From an uncultured Lachnospiraceae bacterium (GTDB lineage: Bacteria; Bacillota; Clostridia; Lachnospirales; Lachnospiraceae), in contig CAJUMJ010000041.1 in assembly GCA_910587095.1 (NCBI GenBank), positions 40,884-104,883 of the forward strand: a stretch of 64,000 bases of DNA, given 5' to 3'. The notes under the pieces were generated by a model. That model saw nothing but the letters and a program-made list of their open reading frames with translations. It was not told the DNA's origin and did no database searches. Position 1 is the stretch's first letter. Each line of letters opens with the position of its first letter. Of the stretch, positions 18,130 to 27,038 are shown piece by piece. A program made the translations under genes and the position numbers.

Positions 18130-18205
18130 AGCATATAAAAGAGGAGCATCATAGTTTCATCTAAGTTGCATCAAATACCCATAATATTTGCATCAAATTT
18201 GCATC
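18130..18205 (-). promoter_or_regulatory. Promoter with six 11-bp phased direct repeats (OmpR/PhoB-type site)
   Basis: On the plus strand CATC cores begin at 18147, 18158, 18169, 18180 (CATA), 18191 and 18202, exactly 11 bp apart; the best units read TTGCATCAAAT. On the minus strand the units read NNNNGATGNAA and run towards a TATGCT -10 element (18130-18135); the -35 position falls inside the array, as in activated PhoB/OmpR-class promoters. The array overlaps the stop codon of the preceding gene. The OmpR-type regulator at 20603-21262 is the obvious candidate ligand. Confidence 0.65.
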
Positions 18206-19034
18206 ATCGGGACACTTTCAGGAACAGTTCATTGATCCCCTCGTAGAATCCCACTGTCACCACCGTCTGCCCGCTGCCCATCCCCGGGAAGACATATTTG
18301 CGAAAATACGGCGTCGTCTCCAGAAGCGGATTGTCCGACTCAAAAGACGAAGGTTCGCCAAGTCCCATGTATGCCGCCCAGTCCGCCGCCAACGCGTCCG
18401 CATCAATATCCTCCCAAAGAAGCGGCGTCCTCACATAAAATTCATATATTTTTCCGTCGTCCGCGTCGATATAGGCGTCCATCAGACGGTTTGCCTTATC
18501 CGCGTTTTTCTGTGAATTGGACAGGCTCATCTTCCAGACCGCCACATTGTTGCGCGGCTCCAGCACATCGATCGCCGAGTAGAGCATCACGTCGTAGGAG
18601 GACGCATCCACATCCCTCACCTGCAAGGGCAATATTCCCTTTTCCTTAAGCAGTTTAAGCTCCTCATTGCATGTGGCATAAATCTGCTCGTCCGTGATCT
18701 CCCTGCCGGACGGCCCCCTGCGGTTTACCACAAAAGCGTAGGAACCTTCCGGTTCCTGATAGTCCACCTCCGCATCCGCTTCATGCGTCATTGCGCTCGT
18801 CTCGCTCTCCGGGAACGCCTGGCTGCTCAGACAGCAGGACAGAATATAGAGTTTCTCGTTGCTGTTCATCTGATAGCGGTAGCCCTCCCCGGCGTTTTCC
18901 ACGCTTTCCGTATGCGGGTTGTCCAGAATCCCCTGGTCCTTATACTCCGCAAGCGCCTCCGGCCCCCATATGGAAATAAACATGGCGATCGCCGCCAGTA
19001 ACGGGGCCGCCAGATAATATACTTTATTCTTCAT
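18204..19034 (-). CDS. Membrane-anchored protein of unknown function next to a two-component system
   Basis: 276 aa. An N-terminal hydrophobic segment (about residues 5-28) is followed by an extracytoplasmic acidic domain; I recognise no family. An internal pair of cysteines (SCCLS) occurs near residue 67. It follows the histidine kinase gene by 33 bp with RBS GGAGAAT, so it is co-transcribed. Position directly behind a kinase recalls the YycH/YycI kind of kinase-modulating membrane protein, but no sequence similarity to these is evident to me; that is inference only. Confidence 0.6.
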   Translation of the reverse strand: MKNKVYYLAAPLLAAIAMFISIWGPEALAEYKDQGILDNPHTESVENAGEGYRYQMNSNEKLYILSCCLSSQAFPESETSAMTHEADAEVDYQEPEGSYAFVVNRRGPSGREITDEQIYATCNEELKLLKEKGILPLQVRDVDASSYDVMLYSAIDVLEPRNNVAVWKMSLSNSQKNADKANRLMDAYIDADDGKIYEFYVRTPLLWEDIDADALAADWAAYMGLGEPSSFESDNPLLETTPYFRKYVFPGMGSGQTVVTVGFYEGINELFLKVSR

Positions 19035-19067
19035 TTCTTGTATTCTCCACGGATATCTAAAAAAAGA

Positions 19068-20606
19068 CTATGGCAGAAGGAAGCTGAAACAGGAGCCTTC
19101 CCCTTCTTTACTCTCGATCCGTAATTCGCTGTGATGTATCTTTAAAAACTCCGCGCAAAGCGCCAGTCCGAGCCCCGACCCGTTCTTGCTTCTCGCCCTG
19201 GACTTGTCCACCATGTAAAACGCCTTGACGATCTTATTCTGTTCCGCCTCGGGTATGCCGATGCCGTAGTCTTTCACCGCGATCCTGTAGCCGCCGTCGA
19301 CCACCTGCCCTGTCACCTCGACCACGCCCGTCCTGCCGCCGGATACCGACGCCTCGGACACACCGACCATATCAGCCCTCTTCTGGTCTGCCGCCTTGCC
19401 GCCTATTCCGTCCACACCCGCCATGCCAGAACCTGCGCTATCCATCGCAACCTTACTGTCCGCCTTCGGTGCTGCGTTACTCTCCGAAGCCTTGCAGGCA
19501 TTATCGATCAGATTGACCAGCACCGTCTTGATCAGATTCGCTTCCATCCACACCACGGCTTCCTCGCACACAAAGCGGATATCCGTGTCCTTTTTCTCCG
19601 CAAACATTTCCCGCAAGTATGCAAACAATTCGCCCACCGAAGTCTCCTGCAGATTCGCCTCATCCTGCTTTGCCACGATGATATCCAGAAGGCGAAATGA
19701 CATTGCCTCTAAACGTTTTCCTTCCGTATAGATATAATTTGCAGACATGATGCTCTTTTCCTCATCCAGCTTGTGGGAGCGCAGCATGTCCGCATATCCG
19801 ATAATAGCCGTCAGAGGCGTCTTCAATTCATGGGCAAACGCGCCCATGAACTCCTCTCTCGCTTCGATCTCCTCCTCCAGCTTGCATATATTTTCTTCCA
19901 GCGCATTTGCCATCCTGTTAAAATCCCCGGTGAGCTGCCCCAGCTCATCCCGACTGATCTGTCTGGCGCGGTACGTGTAATCCCCCGCCGCCATTTCTCT
20001 GGTCGCCCTGGTCAGCAGGCGGATCGGCTTCGTCAGCAAGGATGCGATAAACAGCATGATGACCGTAGCGGTCAACAGTATGACCACCGTCACTTTCCGA
20101 TACAGGGAAAAACCAAGGGCGCGTTCTGTGAACACCCCCGTCACATCTTTCATCGTCTCCAGGTACAGGATCCGGTTCAGCGCGTTGACAGATACGCAGG
20201 TGTGCACATAGAAACTGTCCTGCGCCCGAATCACGCGATAAGATTTGGTATGCTGATCCGTCTGCAAAAGCAGTCCCTCATCCGCGCTAAACCCGCCGCT
20301 CGTATACAGTACGTTCTTCTCCTCGTCCGCGATCCGAAGGAGTCGCCCGCCGCCCTGTCCGCCCATTTCCAGCTTGGAGGCGATCTCCTCCACCACGCTG
20401 TCGGGCAGGACGCTGTACTTTAAGGGCACGTTCAAAGCCGCCGTCTCAAAGGCAAAGCTCAGGATGCTGCTCTCGTCGAGCGCCTGTCCCACCTCTCTGT
20501 CCAACGAAGTCTCGAACACATAGTTTACAAAATAAAAGCCGCTGAATCCAAGCGCCAGCGCCAGCACGATCATGGTAGACAGCACTAACTTGATTGAAAA
20601 TTTCAT
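19068..20606 (-). CDS. Sensor histidine kinase with an insertion in the ATPase domain
   Basis: 512 aa. Two membrane segments (about 7-29 and 172-193) flank an extracellular sensor region of about 140 residues; then HAMP, a HisKA dimerisation domain with phospho-acceptor His259 (AFAHELKTPLT) and a HATPase domain with N box (NLIDNACKAS, 365-374), DYGIGI and GSGLGLAL. Unusually, about 50 residues rich in Ala, Gly, Ser, Asp and Met (about 375-428) sit between the N box and the next strand. The start overlaps the response-regulator stop by 4 bp. The signal is unknown; cell-wall or polymer status is an inference from the neighbours. Confidence 0.93.
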   Translation of the reverse strand: MKFSIKLVLSTMIVLALALGFSGFYFVNYVFETSLDREVGQALDESSILSFAFETAALNVPLKYSVLPDSVVEEIASKLEMGGQGGGRLLRIADEEKNVLYTSGGFSADEGLLLQTDQHTKSYRVIRAQDSFYVHTCVSVNALNRILYLETMKDVTGVFTERALGFSLYRKVTVVILLTATVIMLFIASLLTKPIRLLTRATREMAAGDYTYRARQISRDELGQLTGDFNRMANALEENICKLEEEIEAREEFMGAFAHELKTPLTAIIGYADMLRSHKLDEEKSIMSANYIYTEGKRLEAMSFRLLDIIVAKQDEANLQETSVGELFAYLREMFAEKKDTDIRFVCEEAVVWMEANLIKTVLVNLIDNACKASESNAAPKADSKVAMDSAGSGMAGVDGIGGKAADQKRADMVGVSEASVSGGRTGVVEVTGQVVDGGYRIAVKDYGIGIPEAEQNKIVKAFYMVDKSRARSKNGSGLGLALCAEFLKIHHSELRIESKEGEGSCFSFLLP

Positions 20607-21262
20607 TCCTGCACCTCTAAGCGGTATCCCACCTTGTACACCGCTACCAGATTATGCTCCCACCCCAGTTTTTTTCTAAGGCGCTGTACATGCAGATCCA
20701 ATGTGCGGCTGTCCGCCAGGTATTCCCCTTCCCACACCTTCTCATACAAGGTTTCCCGAAACAGGGCGACGTTCTTATTTTTCATAAAAAGAAGCAGAAG
20801 ACCGAACTCTTTATTCGTCAGTTCCACGGGACGTCCCGCTTTCGTCACCCTGCGCGCGTCCACATCTACCGTCACGTCTCCCGCCACAAGATGCTGTTCC
20901 GCCTTGTTGTAACGTCTAAGCACCGCCTCCACCCTCGCCACCAGTTCCACCACTTCGAAAGGCTTCACCAGATAGTCGTCGGCGCCCAGTTTCAGTCCCT
21001 TCACCCTGTGCTTTACCTCATGCTTGGCAGTGATAAAAATCACCGGAATCCCCAAAGGCCGTATGTACTCCATCACGTCATATCCGTCCGCCCCCGGCAG
21101 CATAATATCCAGAAGAACCAGTTCAAACTCTTCCTTCTCTATCAGGTCAATCGCCTGCAGACCATCCTGCACCGCCGTACAGTGATACCCAGCGGAAGAA
21201 AGATTTAAGTCGATCAAATCACAGATCGGTTTCTCATCGTCTACAATCAGTATCTTAATCAT
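20603..21262 (-). CDS. OmpR/PhoB-family response regulator
   Basis: 219 aa. Receiver domain with the acidic pair (VDDE), phospho-acceptor Asp in LVLLDIMLPG, Thr in FITAKH and Lys in VKPF; then a winged-helix Trans_reg_C domain (LTNKEFGLLLLF ... RTLDLHVQRLRKKL ... VYKVGYRLE). Regulators of this class bind tandem 11-bp direct repeats, which are found at 18147-18205 in front of the amidase/deacetylase gene. It overlaps the preceding gene by 8 bp and the kinase by 4 bp, so all three are translationally linked. Confidence 0.95.
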   Translation of the reverse strand: MIKILIVDDEKPICDLIDLNLSSAGYHCTAVQDGLQAIDLIEKEEFELVLLDIMLPGADGYDVMEYIRPLGIPVIFITAKHEVKHRVKGLKLGADDYLVKPFEVVELVARVEAVLRRYNKAEQHLVAGDVTVDVDARRVTKAGRPVELTNKEFGLLLLFMKNKNVALFRETLYEKVWEGEYLADSRTLDLHVQRLRKKLGWEHNLVAVYKVGYRLEVQE

Positions 21263-22364
21263 CTGTGGACTGCCACCCCCAATAAGCCCGCGCTTTCTCT
21301 ACCAGTATCTCCATCGTGTCCTCGTCGCTGCACCGATAGGTATCCCTGATTTCCGTATCCGGCTCAAATCCTCCGGTTCTCTGATAGTAGATCCGGTAAT
21401 CGCTCTCAATGAGAAGCGCCCCGTCCGCCCCCTCATAGCTGTACCTCGCAAGAACCACGATATCCTTGAGTCCGTCCCCGTCGATGTCCCGGCAAGTGAC
21501 ACCCTTGAGCGCATAGAGGTTGTCATACGCTCCCATCGGCTGCAAAACCGATATAATATCTCCCTGCTCGTTCACGAGATAAATCATAAAAATGTCATAA
21601 TCCGCGATCCGGTATATTCCCGGCGTCACCTGCAGTTTGCCGAGCTTCCCGAATGTCCGCAGATAACACTGCTCGGGAATGACCCGGAAACGGTTTCGCA
21701 AAAGCTCCTGCAAGGTGGTCGCCGTGTACAGAAATTCCGTGGAATCCCCGTCCCTTACAAACGCTGCGATGGCTTCCGCGCTCTTATTCATGCCAAAGCG
21801 GTTGATCTTTTCCGAAATGCGATAATCCCTGTAAAAGCCGCTCCCCTCCCGATCCCGGAAAAGCACGTCCCCGACCTTGTAAGTCCCGCCGGCATAATCG
21901 TCGCTCTCATTGGCACAGGAAGTAATGAGAACGATATCCGTCCTGCCATCCCGGTTCAGATCCTGAAAGGAAACCGCCGCAATGGACTGTACCGGCTGCC
22001 TCATCTGCCCCCTGGCACAGTAATTAGTCTCCAACTGTTCCGTCCGGTAGAGTATACGCCCGTCCGCATCCACTATAAAAAGCGCCAGCCGGTTATACAG
22101 CTCGTCAAAAGCCGGCACCATCAAATCGCCGTCCACCGCATCCGGCTCCAAAGAAAAAACCTGGTCTTCCACCACCCTGAAGCCGCCGTCCGCTATCCCG
22201 TCACGACTCTCGATGGACATGAAACGGTTAACGTATGTCTCGTACTCCTCCAGCACGGTATTCCCGGCCGCCCCCGCCGGAGATGCCTGTACAGTCTCAA
22301 TACAAAGCAGACACCAGACAAACGCCGCCAGGACAGACACGCTCATGTATCCACATCTTTTCAT
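21255..22364 (-). CDS. Secreted protein with FG-GAP/Ca-loop-like motifs
   Basis: 369 aa from the ATG at 22364 preceded by AGGAG; the longer ORF begins with an RBS-less GTG at 22409. A signal peptide (about residues 1-28, ending near VQASPAGA) is followed by a domain with two DxNxDG-type calcium-loop motifs, DLNRDGRTDIV and DIDGDGLKDIV, typical of VCBS/FG-GAP beta-propeller blades. Such domains usually mediate adhesion or sensing outside the cell. It lies between the CotH gene and the response regulator, overlapping the latter, and could be the extracytoplasmic partner of the kinase; this is inference. Confidence 0.65.
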   Translation of the reverse strand: MKRCGYMSVSVLAAFVWCLLCIETVQASPAGAAGNTVLEEYETYVNRFMSIESRDGIADGGFRVVEDQVFSLEPDAVDGDLMVPAFDELYNRLALFIVDADGRILYRTEQLETNYCARGQMRQPVQSIAAVSFQDLNRDGRTDIVLITSCANESDDYAGGTYKVGDVLFRDREGSGFYRDYRISEKINRFGMNKSAEAIAAFVRDGDSTEFLYTATTLQELLRNRFRVIPEQCYLRTFGKLGKLQVTPGIYRIADYDIFMIYLVNEQGDIISVLQPMGAYDNLYALKGVTCRDIDGDGLKDIVVLARYSYEGADGALLIESDYRIYYQRTGGFEPDTEIRDTYRCSDEDTMEILVEKARAYWGWQSTDD

Positions 22365-22412
22365 CTGTCGTACTCCTACACTGCATGCTCCCGTGTCAAC
22401 GCCTTTCACGGA

Positions 22413-24308
22413 CTACTCTTTTTCAAACACCGCTTTAATGTAAAGCCCGTCCTCCGGGATTTCCAGTTCCAGCCATGTCTCATCGGTTTTCTCGATTCCC
22501 GCTCCCCGGTCTACTTCCCATCCCGCAAAGCGATACCCATCCTTGGCTAAAACCGACACCGTAATCGGATAATCCGTGAAATATTCACCGCTCCATTTTC
22601 CGTCTTCTCCGAAAGGAACCGCCCCGCTGTTTAAAACCACGCTTCCCGCCTCGTTCCCAGTCGTCTCGATCTCCACGGTCGAAAGCGTTCCCGACAGACC
22701 GAAGTGCTCCTTCACATACGGCGCGATACATGATTTGCGCCGTTTTAAAAATTCCCGGATGTTTGTCACTTCCTTGTACAGACGCTGTCCGTCCTCCCCG
22801 TAAAATCTGGCAAGATTTTTGTTCAGCGGTTCGCCCATCAGCTCGAGATAGGAGTCGATAAGCGGCTCCGTGTTTTCCTCCGAAAAAGTGATGTTGGCAA
22901 GATCCATCAGCGTGAGTGTAAAGTCCTTTTTAAACTCCTCGCTGCGGCACAGATTCGTAAAGCCTTCGCTGTGTTCCATCACCCATTTTATCGTGTCGGA
23001 TTCCACCCTGTCATAAGAAAGGGAACTGGTATTGACGTCAAACAGCATCCATCTCCACCTGCCGTCCTCAAATCCGCCATCCTCAGACGGCTTCCTTGCC
23101 CGCCAAAACGCCTCGTTCGTCCCGGGCCAGTCGACGCAGCTCCCGATATATATTCCCGTGGCATAATAATCGAGATAACTTCGCACATCGATCAGATAAT
23201 CAAGCTCTCTGTAATTGGCCGGATCCGTAAAGTCTGTGTCCTTCAGATGATTCGTTAAAAGAACATACAACGACCAGTCGTCTTCCCTTTCTTTTGTCAA
23301 CCTGCTGTGCTTGATTGTGATAATATTGTCGTCATCCACACCATAACGGTGTTCAATGTACGCATCCGTGTATCTCTCCGTGAGCCAGTAAACGCCCCAG
23401 TATTCCCCGTCCAGGAACATGACGCACGGTTTGTAATTCATAGTGGCAAACGCCTTGTCCTTCGTCAGTGTGGACACGAACATATCGCGGAATTTGGCCA
23501 CCGCATCCTGCCCGCCCGCCGTCAAAGTAATCGTATCCGGCAAATATCCCGTCCCGAACAAATCCACATAAAACCGGCTGGCCGGACCATATTCCTCCCT
23601 CGCGTAAAAATTCATACTTTTTGGAAGTCCGCTGCGGCTTGCGCCTCCCTGAACGCGGATTCCGCAGGATTGTTCCAGAACAGACTTCCGATCCGCGTCA
23701 AATAGCTGAATATCCGCGGGCCGCTCCCACGCAAAGCCATGCCGGCTGAAATTTGCGTTCTCTTCAAGTTCTTCATCATAGCCGTTGCCTAAAACGTAGA
23801 TCCCCGTGTCCGGGGCAAACAGGTTTTCCGGGGAAGTGACGACGGACATGATCTGCATATTCCCGTAACCGGTCTTTTTGTCATATCCCACGAAATAGCT
23901 CGCTGTTTTTGCCTCGCCGACCTTTCCGTCCGCGTCCAGGTATGCCGCTCTAACAATGGTGCACTTGTCGACCGGATGATCGGGCAACCGGTAACCCATC
24001 ATATCCCACATAGAGTTGACAGCAGTGTCAGTTCTCATGGAATGGACATTCGGATGCGAAGTGGCGTCCTCTATCAAGATGGGTTCCGTGTACAAAAGCG
24101 CATTTTCGTCCGGCCGGGAACCGTCCAGCGTATAATAGATTTTTGCCCCGAACGGCGCGTGCAGTTCCAGCAAAAAAGGCTCCTCGTAGAATCCCGATTC
24201 CCTGGAAAAAGTCAGCTCCCTGTAATCGTACCCGTCAAGCCACAAAAGGAGGACAAGCAAACCGCATATGGACAACAGGCAGGCTAAAGCGCTCCTTCGG
24301 CTCATCAT
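22413..24308 (-). CDS. CotH-family protein kinase, cassette B
   Basis: 631 aa. N-terminal membrane segment (about 8-25), then a beta-rich chitobiase/Fn3-like domain (the YYTLDGSRPDE motif is typical), then a CotH kinase domain with VQGGASRSG, the GVYWLTERY region and a WMLFDVNTSSL metal-binding region; the C-terminus carries a beta-domain with AKDGYRFAGWEV as in listeria-type or 'InlB B-repeat' surface modules. CotH proteins are atypical protein kinases, shown for the Bacillus spore coat. Overlaps the DUF4956 stop by 4 bp. It is the paralogue of 30598-32190. Confidence 0.88.
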   Translation of the reverse strand: MMSRRSALACLLSICGLLVLLLWLDGYDYRELTFSRESGFYEEPFLLELHAPFGAKIYYTLDGSRPDENALLYTEPILIEDATSHPNVHSMRTDTAVNSMWDMMGYRLPDHPVDKCTIVRAAYLDADGKVGEAKTASYFVGYDKKTGYGNMQIMSVVTSPENLFAPDTGIYVLGNGYDEELEENANFSRHGFAWERPADIQLFDADRKSVLEQSCGIRVQGGASRSGLPKSMNFYAREEYGPASRFYVDLFGTGYLPDTITLTAGGQDAVAKFRDMFVSTLTKDKAFATMNYKPCVMFLDGEYWGVYWLTERYTDAYIEHRYGVDDDNIITIKHSRLTKEREDDWSLYVLLTNHLKDTDFTDPANYRELDYLIDVRSYLDYYATGIYIGSCVDWPGTNEAFWRARKPSEDGGFEDGRWRWMLFDVNTSSLSYDRVESDTIKWVMEHSEGFTNLCRSEEFKKDFTLTLMDLANITFSEENTEPLIDSYLELMGEPLNKNLARFYGEDGQRLYKEVTNIREFLKRRKSCIAPYVKEHFGLSGTLSTVEIETTGNEAGSVVLNSGAVPFGEDGKWSGEYFTDYPITVSVLAKDGYRFAGWEVDRGAGIEKTDETWLELEIPEDGLYIKAVFEKE

Positions 24309-24979
24309 CCTACCGTTTCTCCCGACTCGGCCACCCAGTTTACAGACTGTATGCCGGGCACGTTCATCAACTCATCTATCATGTCCGGGTTCAGCTCTCC
24401 CTTCGTCCTGATCTCATAAATCATCTCTTCATGGGCGGCGTCCCTGTTTCCCGTCCGTATCCGGCAGCTCACGACAAAAGGTTTCAAAACCTCCTCAAAC
24501 CGTTTCCTGTCGACAGACGTCCCTTCGCCCGTCACAATCAGGAGATATTTATTCCAAATGCCGGGTATCCTGCTGGACAGAATCAACACAGCCGCAATAA
24601 ACAGCACAGTGGTAACACTCAGCCGGTAGTTGCGCGAGCTCACACACAGCCCCTCCGCCATAGCCCAAAATATAAACATGGTGTCGCGGCTGTCCTTGAC
24701 GGCAGTTCTGAAACGGACGATGGAAAGCGCGCCGACCATCCCGAGAGAGACTGCGATATTGCTGCTGATCATCATCATGACAATCACGGTAACCAAAAGC
24801 ATGACCACCAGCGACCAGTTAAATTTTCTGTTGTACGCGATCTTTTCCGATGTGAGCCAGTAGGTCAGGTAAATGACCATCCCGACCGCCAGACCGCACG
24901 ACATGATGACAAGCGTTTCCCTGATCCCATACTGTGTGCCGCTTGTGTAAAAATAATTCAGTACATCTTCTTTTGACAT
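24305..24979 (-). CDS. DUF4956 membrane protein, cassette B
   Basis: 224 aa. About four membrane segments in the first 130 residues followed by a small cytoplasmic domain. The hallmark is GALSIVRFRTAVKDSRD, which is strongly conserved in its paralogue at 32203-32880. Function is unknown; genes of this family commonly sit beside VTC-domain and CotH genes, as here. A hairpin array occupies the 155 bp between it and the VTC gene, and its own RBS (AGGAACGGAG) lies at the edge of that array. Confidence 0.9.
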   Translation of the reverse strand: MSKEDVLNYFYTSGTQYGIRETLVIMSCGLAVGMVIYLTYWLTSEKIAYNRKFNWSLVVMLLVTVIVMMMISSNIAVSLGMVGALSIVRFRTAVKDSRDTMFIFWAMAEGLCVSSRNYRLSVTTVLFIAAVLILSSRIPGIWNKYLLIVTGEGTSVDRKRFEEVLKPFVVSCRIRTGNRDAAHEEMIYEIRTKGELNPDMIDELMNVPGIQSVNWVAESGETVG

Positions 24980-24984
24980 AACTA

Positions 24985-25127
24985 CTCCGTTCCTGAGCGT
25001 TTACGAGACGAGGCGACGTAAATCTCAAATTTACGTCTGCCATCAAACAAATTTGTGACGCCCGGCACAAATTTGAGTACGAAAAAACAGCGCATCAGCG
25101 TGATTTTTCGTACATTTCTCCGTTCCT
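24985..25127. repeat. Three-hairpin element bracketed by 10-bp direct repeats
   Basis: CTCCGTTCCT occurs at 24985-24994 and again at 25118-25127. Between them are three perfect inverted repeats: GACGTAAAT/ATTTACGTC, CAAATTTGTG/CACAAATTTG and GTACGAAAAA/TTTTTCGTAC. On the coding strand each flanking repeat is an AGGAACGGAG RBS-like sequence. The pattern resembles a small non-coding insertion with a target duplication, or a duplicated RBS around a structured linker. Confidence 0.8.
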
Positions 25128-25134
25128 CAATACT

Positions 25135-25842
25135 TCAATAATTGAAATCGTAATATACAAAACGTCCGGCGCAATATTTACTGTAGGTTCCCTGAGTCAG
25201 GTGAAACCGCGCAAACAGGGCGGACAAAAAGCCCACCAGCTTTCCGCTGTATTTGACCTCCAAAACCACACTCTCCGGCATGACCGGCGTATAGTGCACG
25301 GCGGACGAAAACAGATCCATATTGGATTCCGTCGATCTGACATTCATATCCAAAGTGACACGCGTGTCATACATGGGATACCTGTACGCCAGCCGGTCAT
25401 ACGCAACCTGCACGGCGGGCCGATACTGCCCCTGTACCATAATGCCGTAGGCTTTGAGGCTCGTCGCGGACGTGTCAAAATAGTTTTTGAGCACACGGTA
25501 CTCTCCGCGTGAAAGCGCTGCAGCGTCAGGCTGCGAGATGAGAAACCCCTGCTTTTTCTGCCGGTCGTCGGTTTTCTGTTTGATTTCAAGCTTGCATAAG
25601 GAGGCGTTTCCGTTGTAAATCCGGAGACGTACCTTTTTCCTGTCCATCACGCCTGAAAGCTTCTGCGCAAAATCAATATTGTTTGGCGAATCAAAATAGA
25701 GACTGCTCACCAGGTAGGCTCCCCCGGCGCAATAGCCGTCCTTCTCAAGAAGCCTGTCCAGCTCTTCTCTGATCAGGAGCGCTTTCCCGAGCGGTATGAC
25801 ATATTTGATTTCTTTTCTGTATGAATAAAGCTCTTTGTCCAT
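25135..25842 (-). CDS. VTC-domain (polyphosphate polymerase-like) protein, cassette B
   Basis: 235 aa, a single VTC/CYTH-like tunnel domain with no membrane segment. The basic and acidic tunnel residues are all visible: KEIKYVI at the N-terminus, RKKVRLR near residue 70, KLEIKQK near 85 and LEVKYSG near 195. In yeast Vtc4 the same fold makes polyphosphate from ATP; bacterial stand-alone members next to DUF4956 and CotH have no established reaction. Here the protein probably works at the cytoplasmic face with DUF4956. Paralogue: 32923-33627. Confidence 0.88.
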   Translation of the reverse strand: MDKELYSYRKEIKYVIPLGKALLIREELDRLLEKDGYCAGGAYLVSSLYFDSPNNIDFAQKLSGVMDRKKVRLRIYNGNASLCKLEIKQKTDDRQKKQGFLISQPDAAALSRGEYRVLKNYFDTSATSLKAYGIMVQGQYRPAVQVAYDRLAYRYPMYDTRVTLDMNVRSTESNMDLFSSAVHYTPVMPESVVLEVKYSGKLVGFLSALFARFHLTQGTYSKYCAGRFVYYDFNY

Positions 25843-25925
25843 CGCGCGTCCCCGGCTGTCCTCTAAGCATTCCCTTTATAAATCCCAACAATTATAACAT
25901 CGGCCTTTCCATTTTTCAACCGGCT

Positions 25926-27038
25926 TCACTCCCGCTCCTCCGGCCAAGCCCCCTCTGTAAGCGCCTCTGCCATTTTCTCCTCTTTCCATTCCAGGCTCTC
26001 TCTGTCAATCAGCTTTCGCTCCGCTCCCTCGTCCCACCAAAAACACGGGACGCCGATCCCGTTTGCCCGCTCCAGATAGTATTGCAGCCATTCCAGCCGT
26101 TCTTCCCCATTTTCCTTGTCCTCGCTGCCAAACTCCGTAATGACCACCGGAATACGCCGTTTCACGTAGTTTTCCTGAAGCCATGCAAACAGCGTATCTA
26201 TTTTCTCCGTGTCGCCTTTGTTGTCCGCGTCAAAAGTGCGGCTCCCGCCATCCCCCTCGCAAAAGGAATAGGGAATATACGCGTGAACCGACACGATAAC
26301 ATGTCCGTCTATATATTTGAGACTTTCCAGCGCCGCTGTCTCATACCGGTTCGCATACGGACAGATCAAAAGATATCTCTCCTCATTGGCTCCGCCCGTC
26401 CCGCGCACGCTGTCCACAAACACCTGGTTCAGACGATTCGTCATATCCCGCAGCTCCTTTGTCCCCTCCGTCCACTCGTATTCCGAATCCCGCAGTCTCG
26501 GCTCGTTCATCCCCTCGAACAAAAGACGCTCGTCGTATTCGGAAAACCGTTTCGCAATCTGCGTCCACACCTTGTCTAGCTTCCCGCCGATCTCCGCCTC
26601 CTTGTCCGTCTCCAGGTTCAGCCACATCTCATGGTGCGTATCCAGAATCACATACAGCTCCTCATGCAGAGCCATATCGACAACCTCCTGCACCCGATCC
26701 ATCCATTCCGGCTCTATATTTCCCTCCGCATCCATATGCTCGTCCCACGTCACCGGTATCCGCACGCTCCGAAACCCGGCCTTTCTGATTTCGGAAAAGA
26801 GCTCTCCCGTGATCGGCGGATTGTTCCAGTAAGTTTCGTAATACTCCGCCTGGGCGTTATCCCTGTGTTCCCGCACACCGGTGGCATCCAGACTGTTGCC
26901 GATATTTATGCCGTTCCCAAGATCCGCCGCAAACTGCATTCCCTCTTTCCCCCGATAATCCGCAAAGCAGAGCGTGCCGGCCAGTACGGCAAGTATAAGC
27001 CCGGCGGCCGCTCCCCCTATCCATATCCCTTTTTTCAC
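25926..27038 (-). CDS. Membrane-anchored GH5 endoglucanase
   Basis: 370 aa. An N-terminal signal anchor (about 5-27) precedes a GH5 (beta/alpha)8 barrel: LGNGINIGNSLDA at the start, RIPVTWDEH, the general acid/base Glu in FEGMNEPR and the nucleophile Glu in VVITEFGSED. In cellulose-producing bacteria a GH5 or GH8 glucanase (BcsZ, or CcsZ in clostridia) trims the polymer during secretion, and its place in the synthase operon fits that role. Its start overlaps the preceding metallo-beta-lactamase-fold gene by 4 bp. Confidence 0.92.
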   Translation of the reverse strand: MKKGIWIGGAAAGLILAVLAGTLCFADYRGKEGMQFAADLGNGINIGNSLDATGVREHRDNAQAEYYETYWNNPPITGELFSEIRKAGFRSVRIPVTWDEHMDAEGNIEPEWMDRVQEVVDMALHEELYVILDTHHEMWLNLETDKEAEIGGKLDKVWTQIAKRFSEYDERLLFEGMNEPRLRDSEYEWTEGTKELRDMTNRLNQVFVDSVRGTGGANEERYLLICPYANRYETAALESLKYIDGHVIVSVHAYIPYSFCEGDGGSRTFDADNKGDTEKIDTLFAWLQENYVKRRIPVVITEFGSEDKENGEERLEWLQYYLERANGIGVPCFWWDEGAERKLIDRESLEWKEEKMAEALTEGAWPEERE

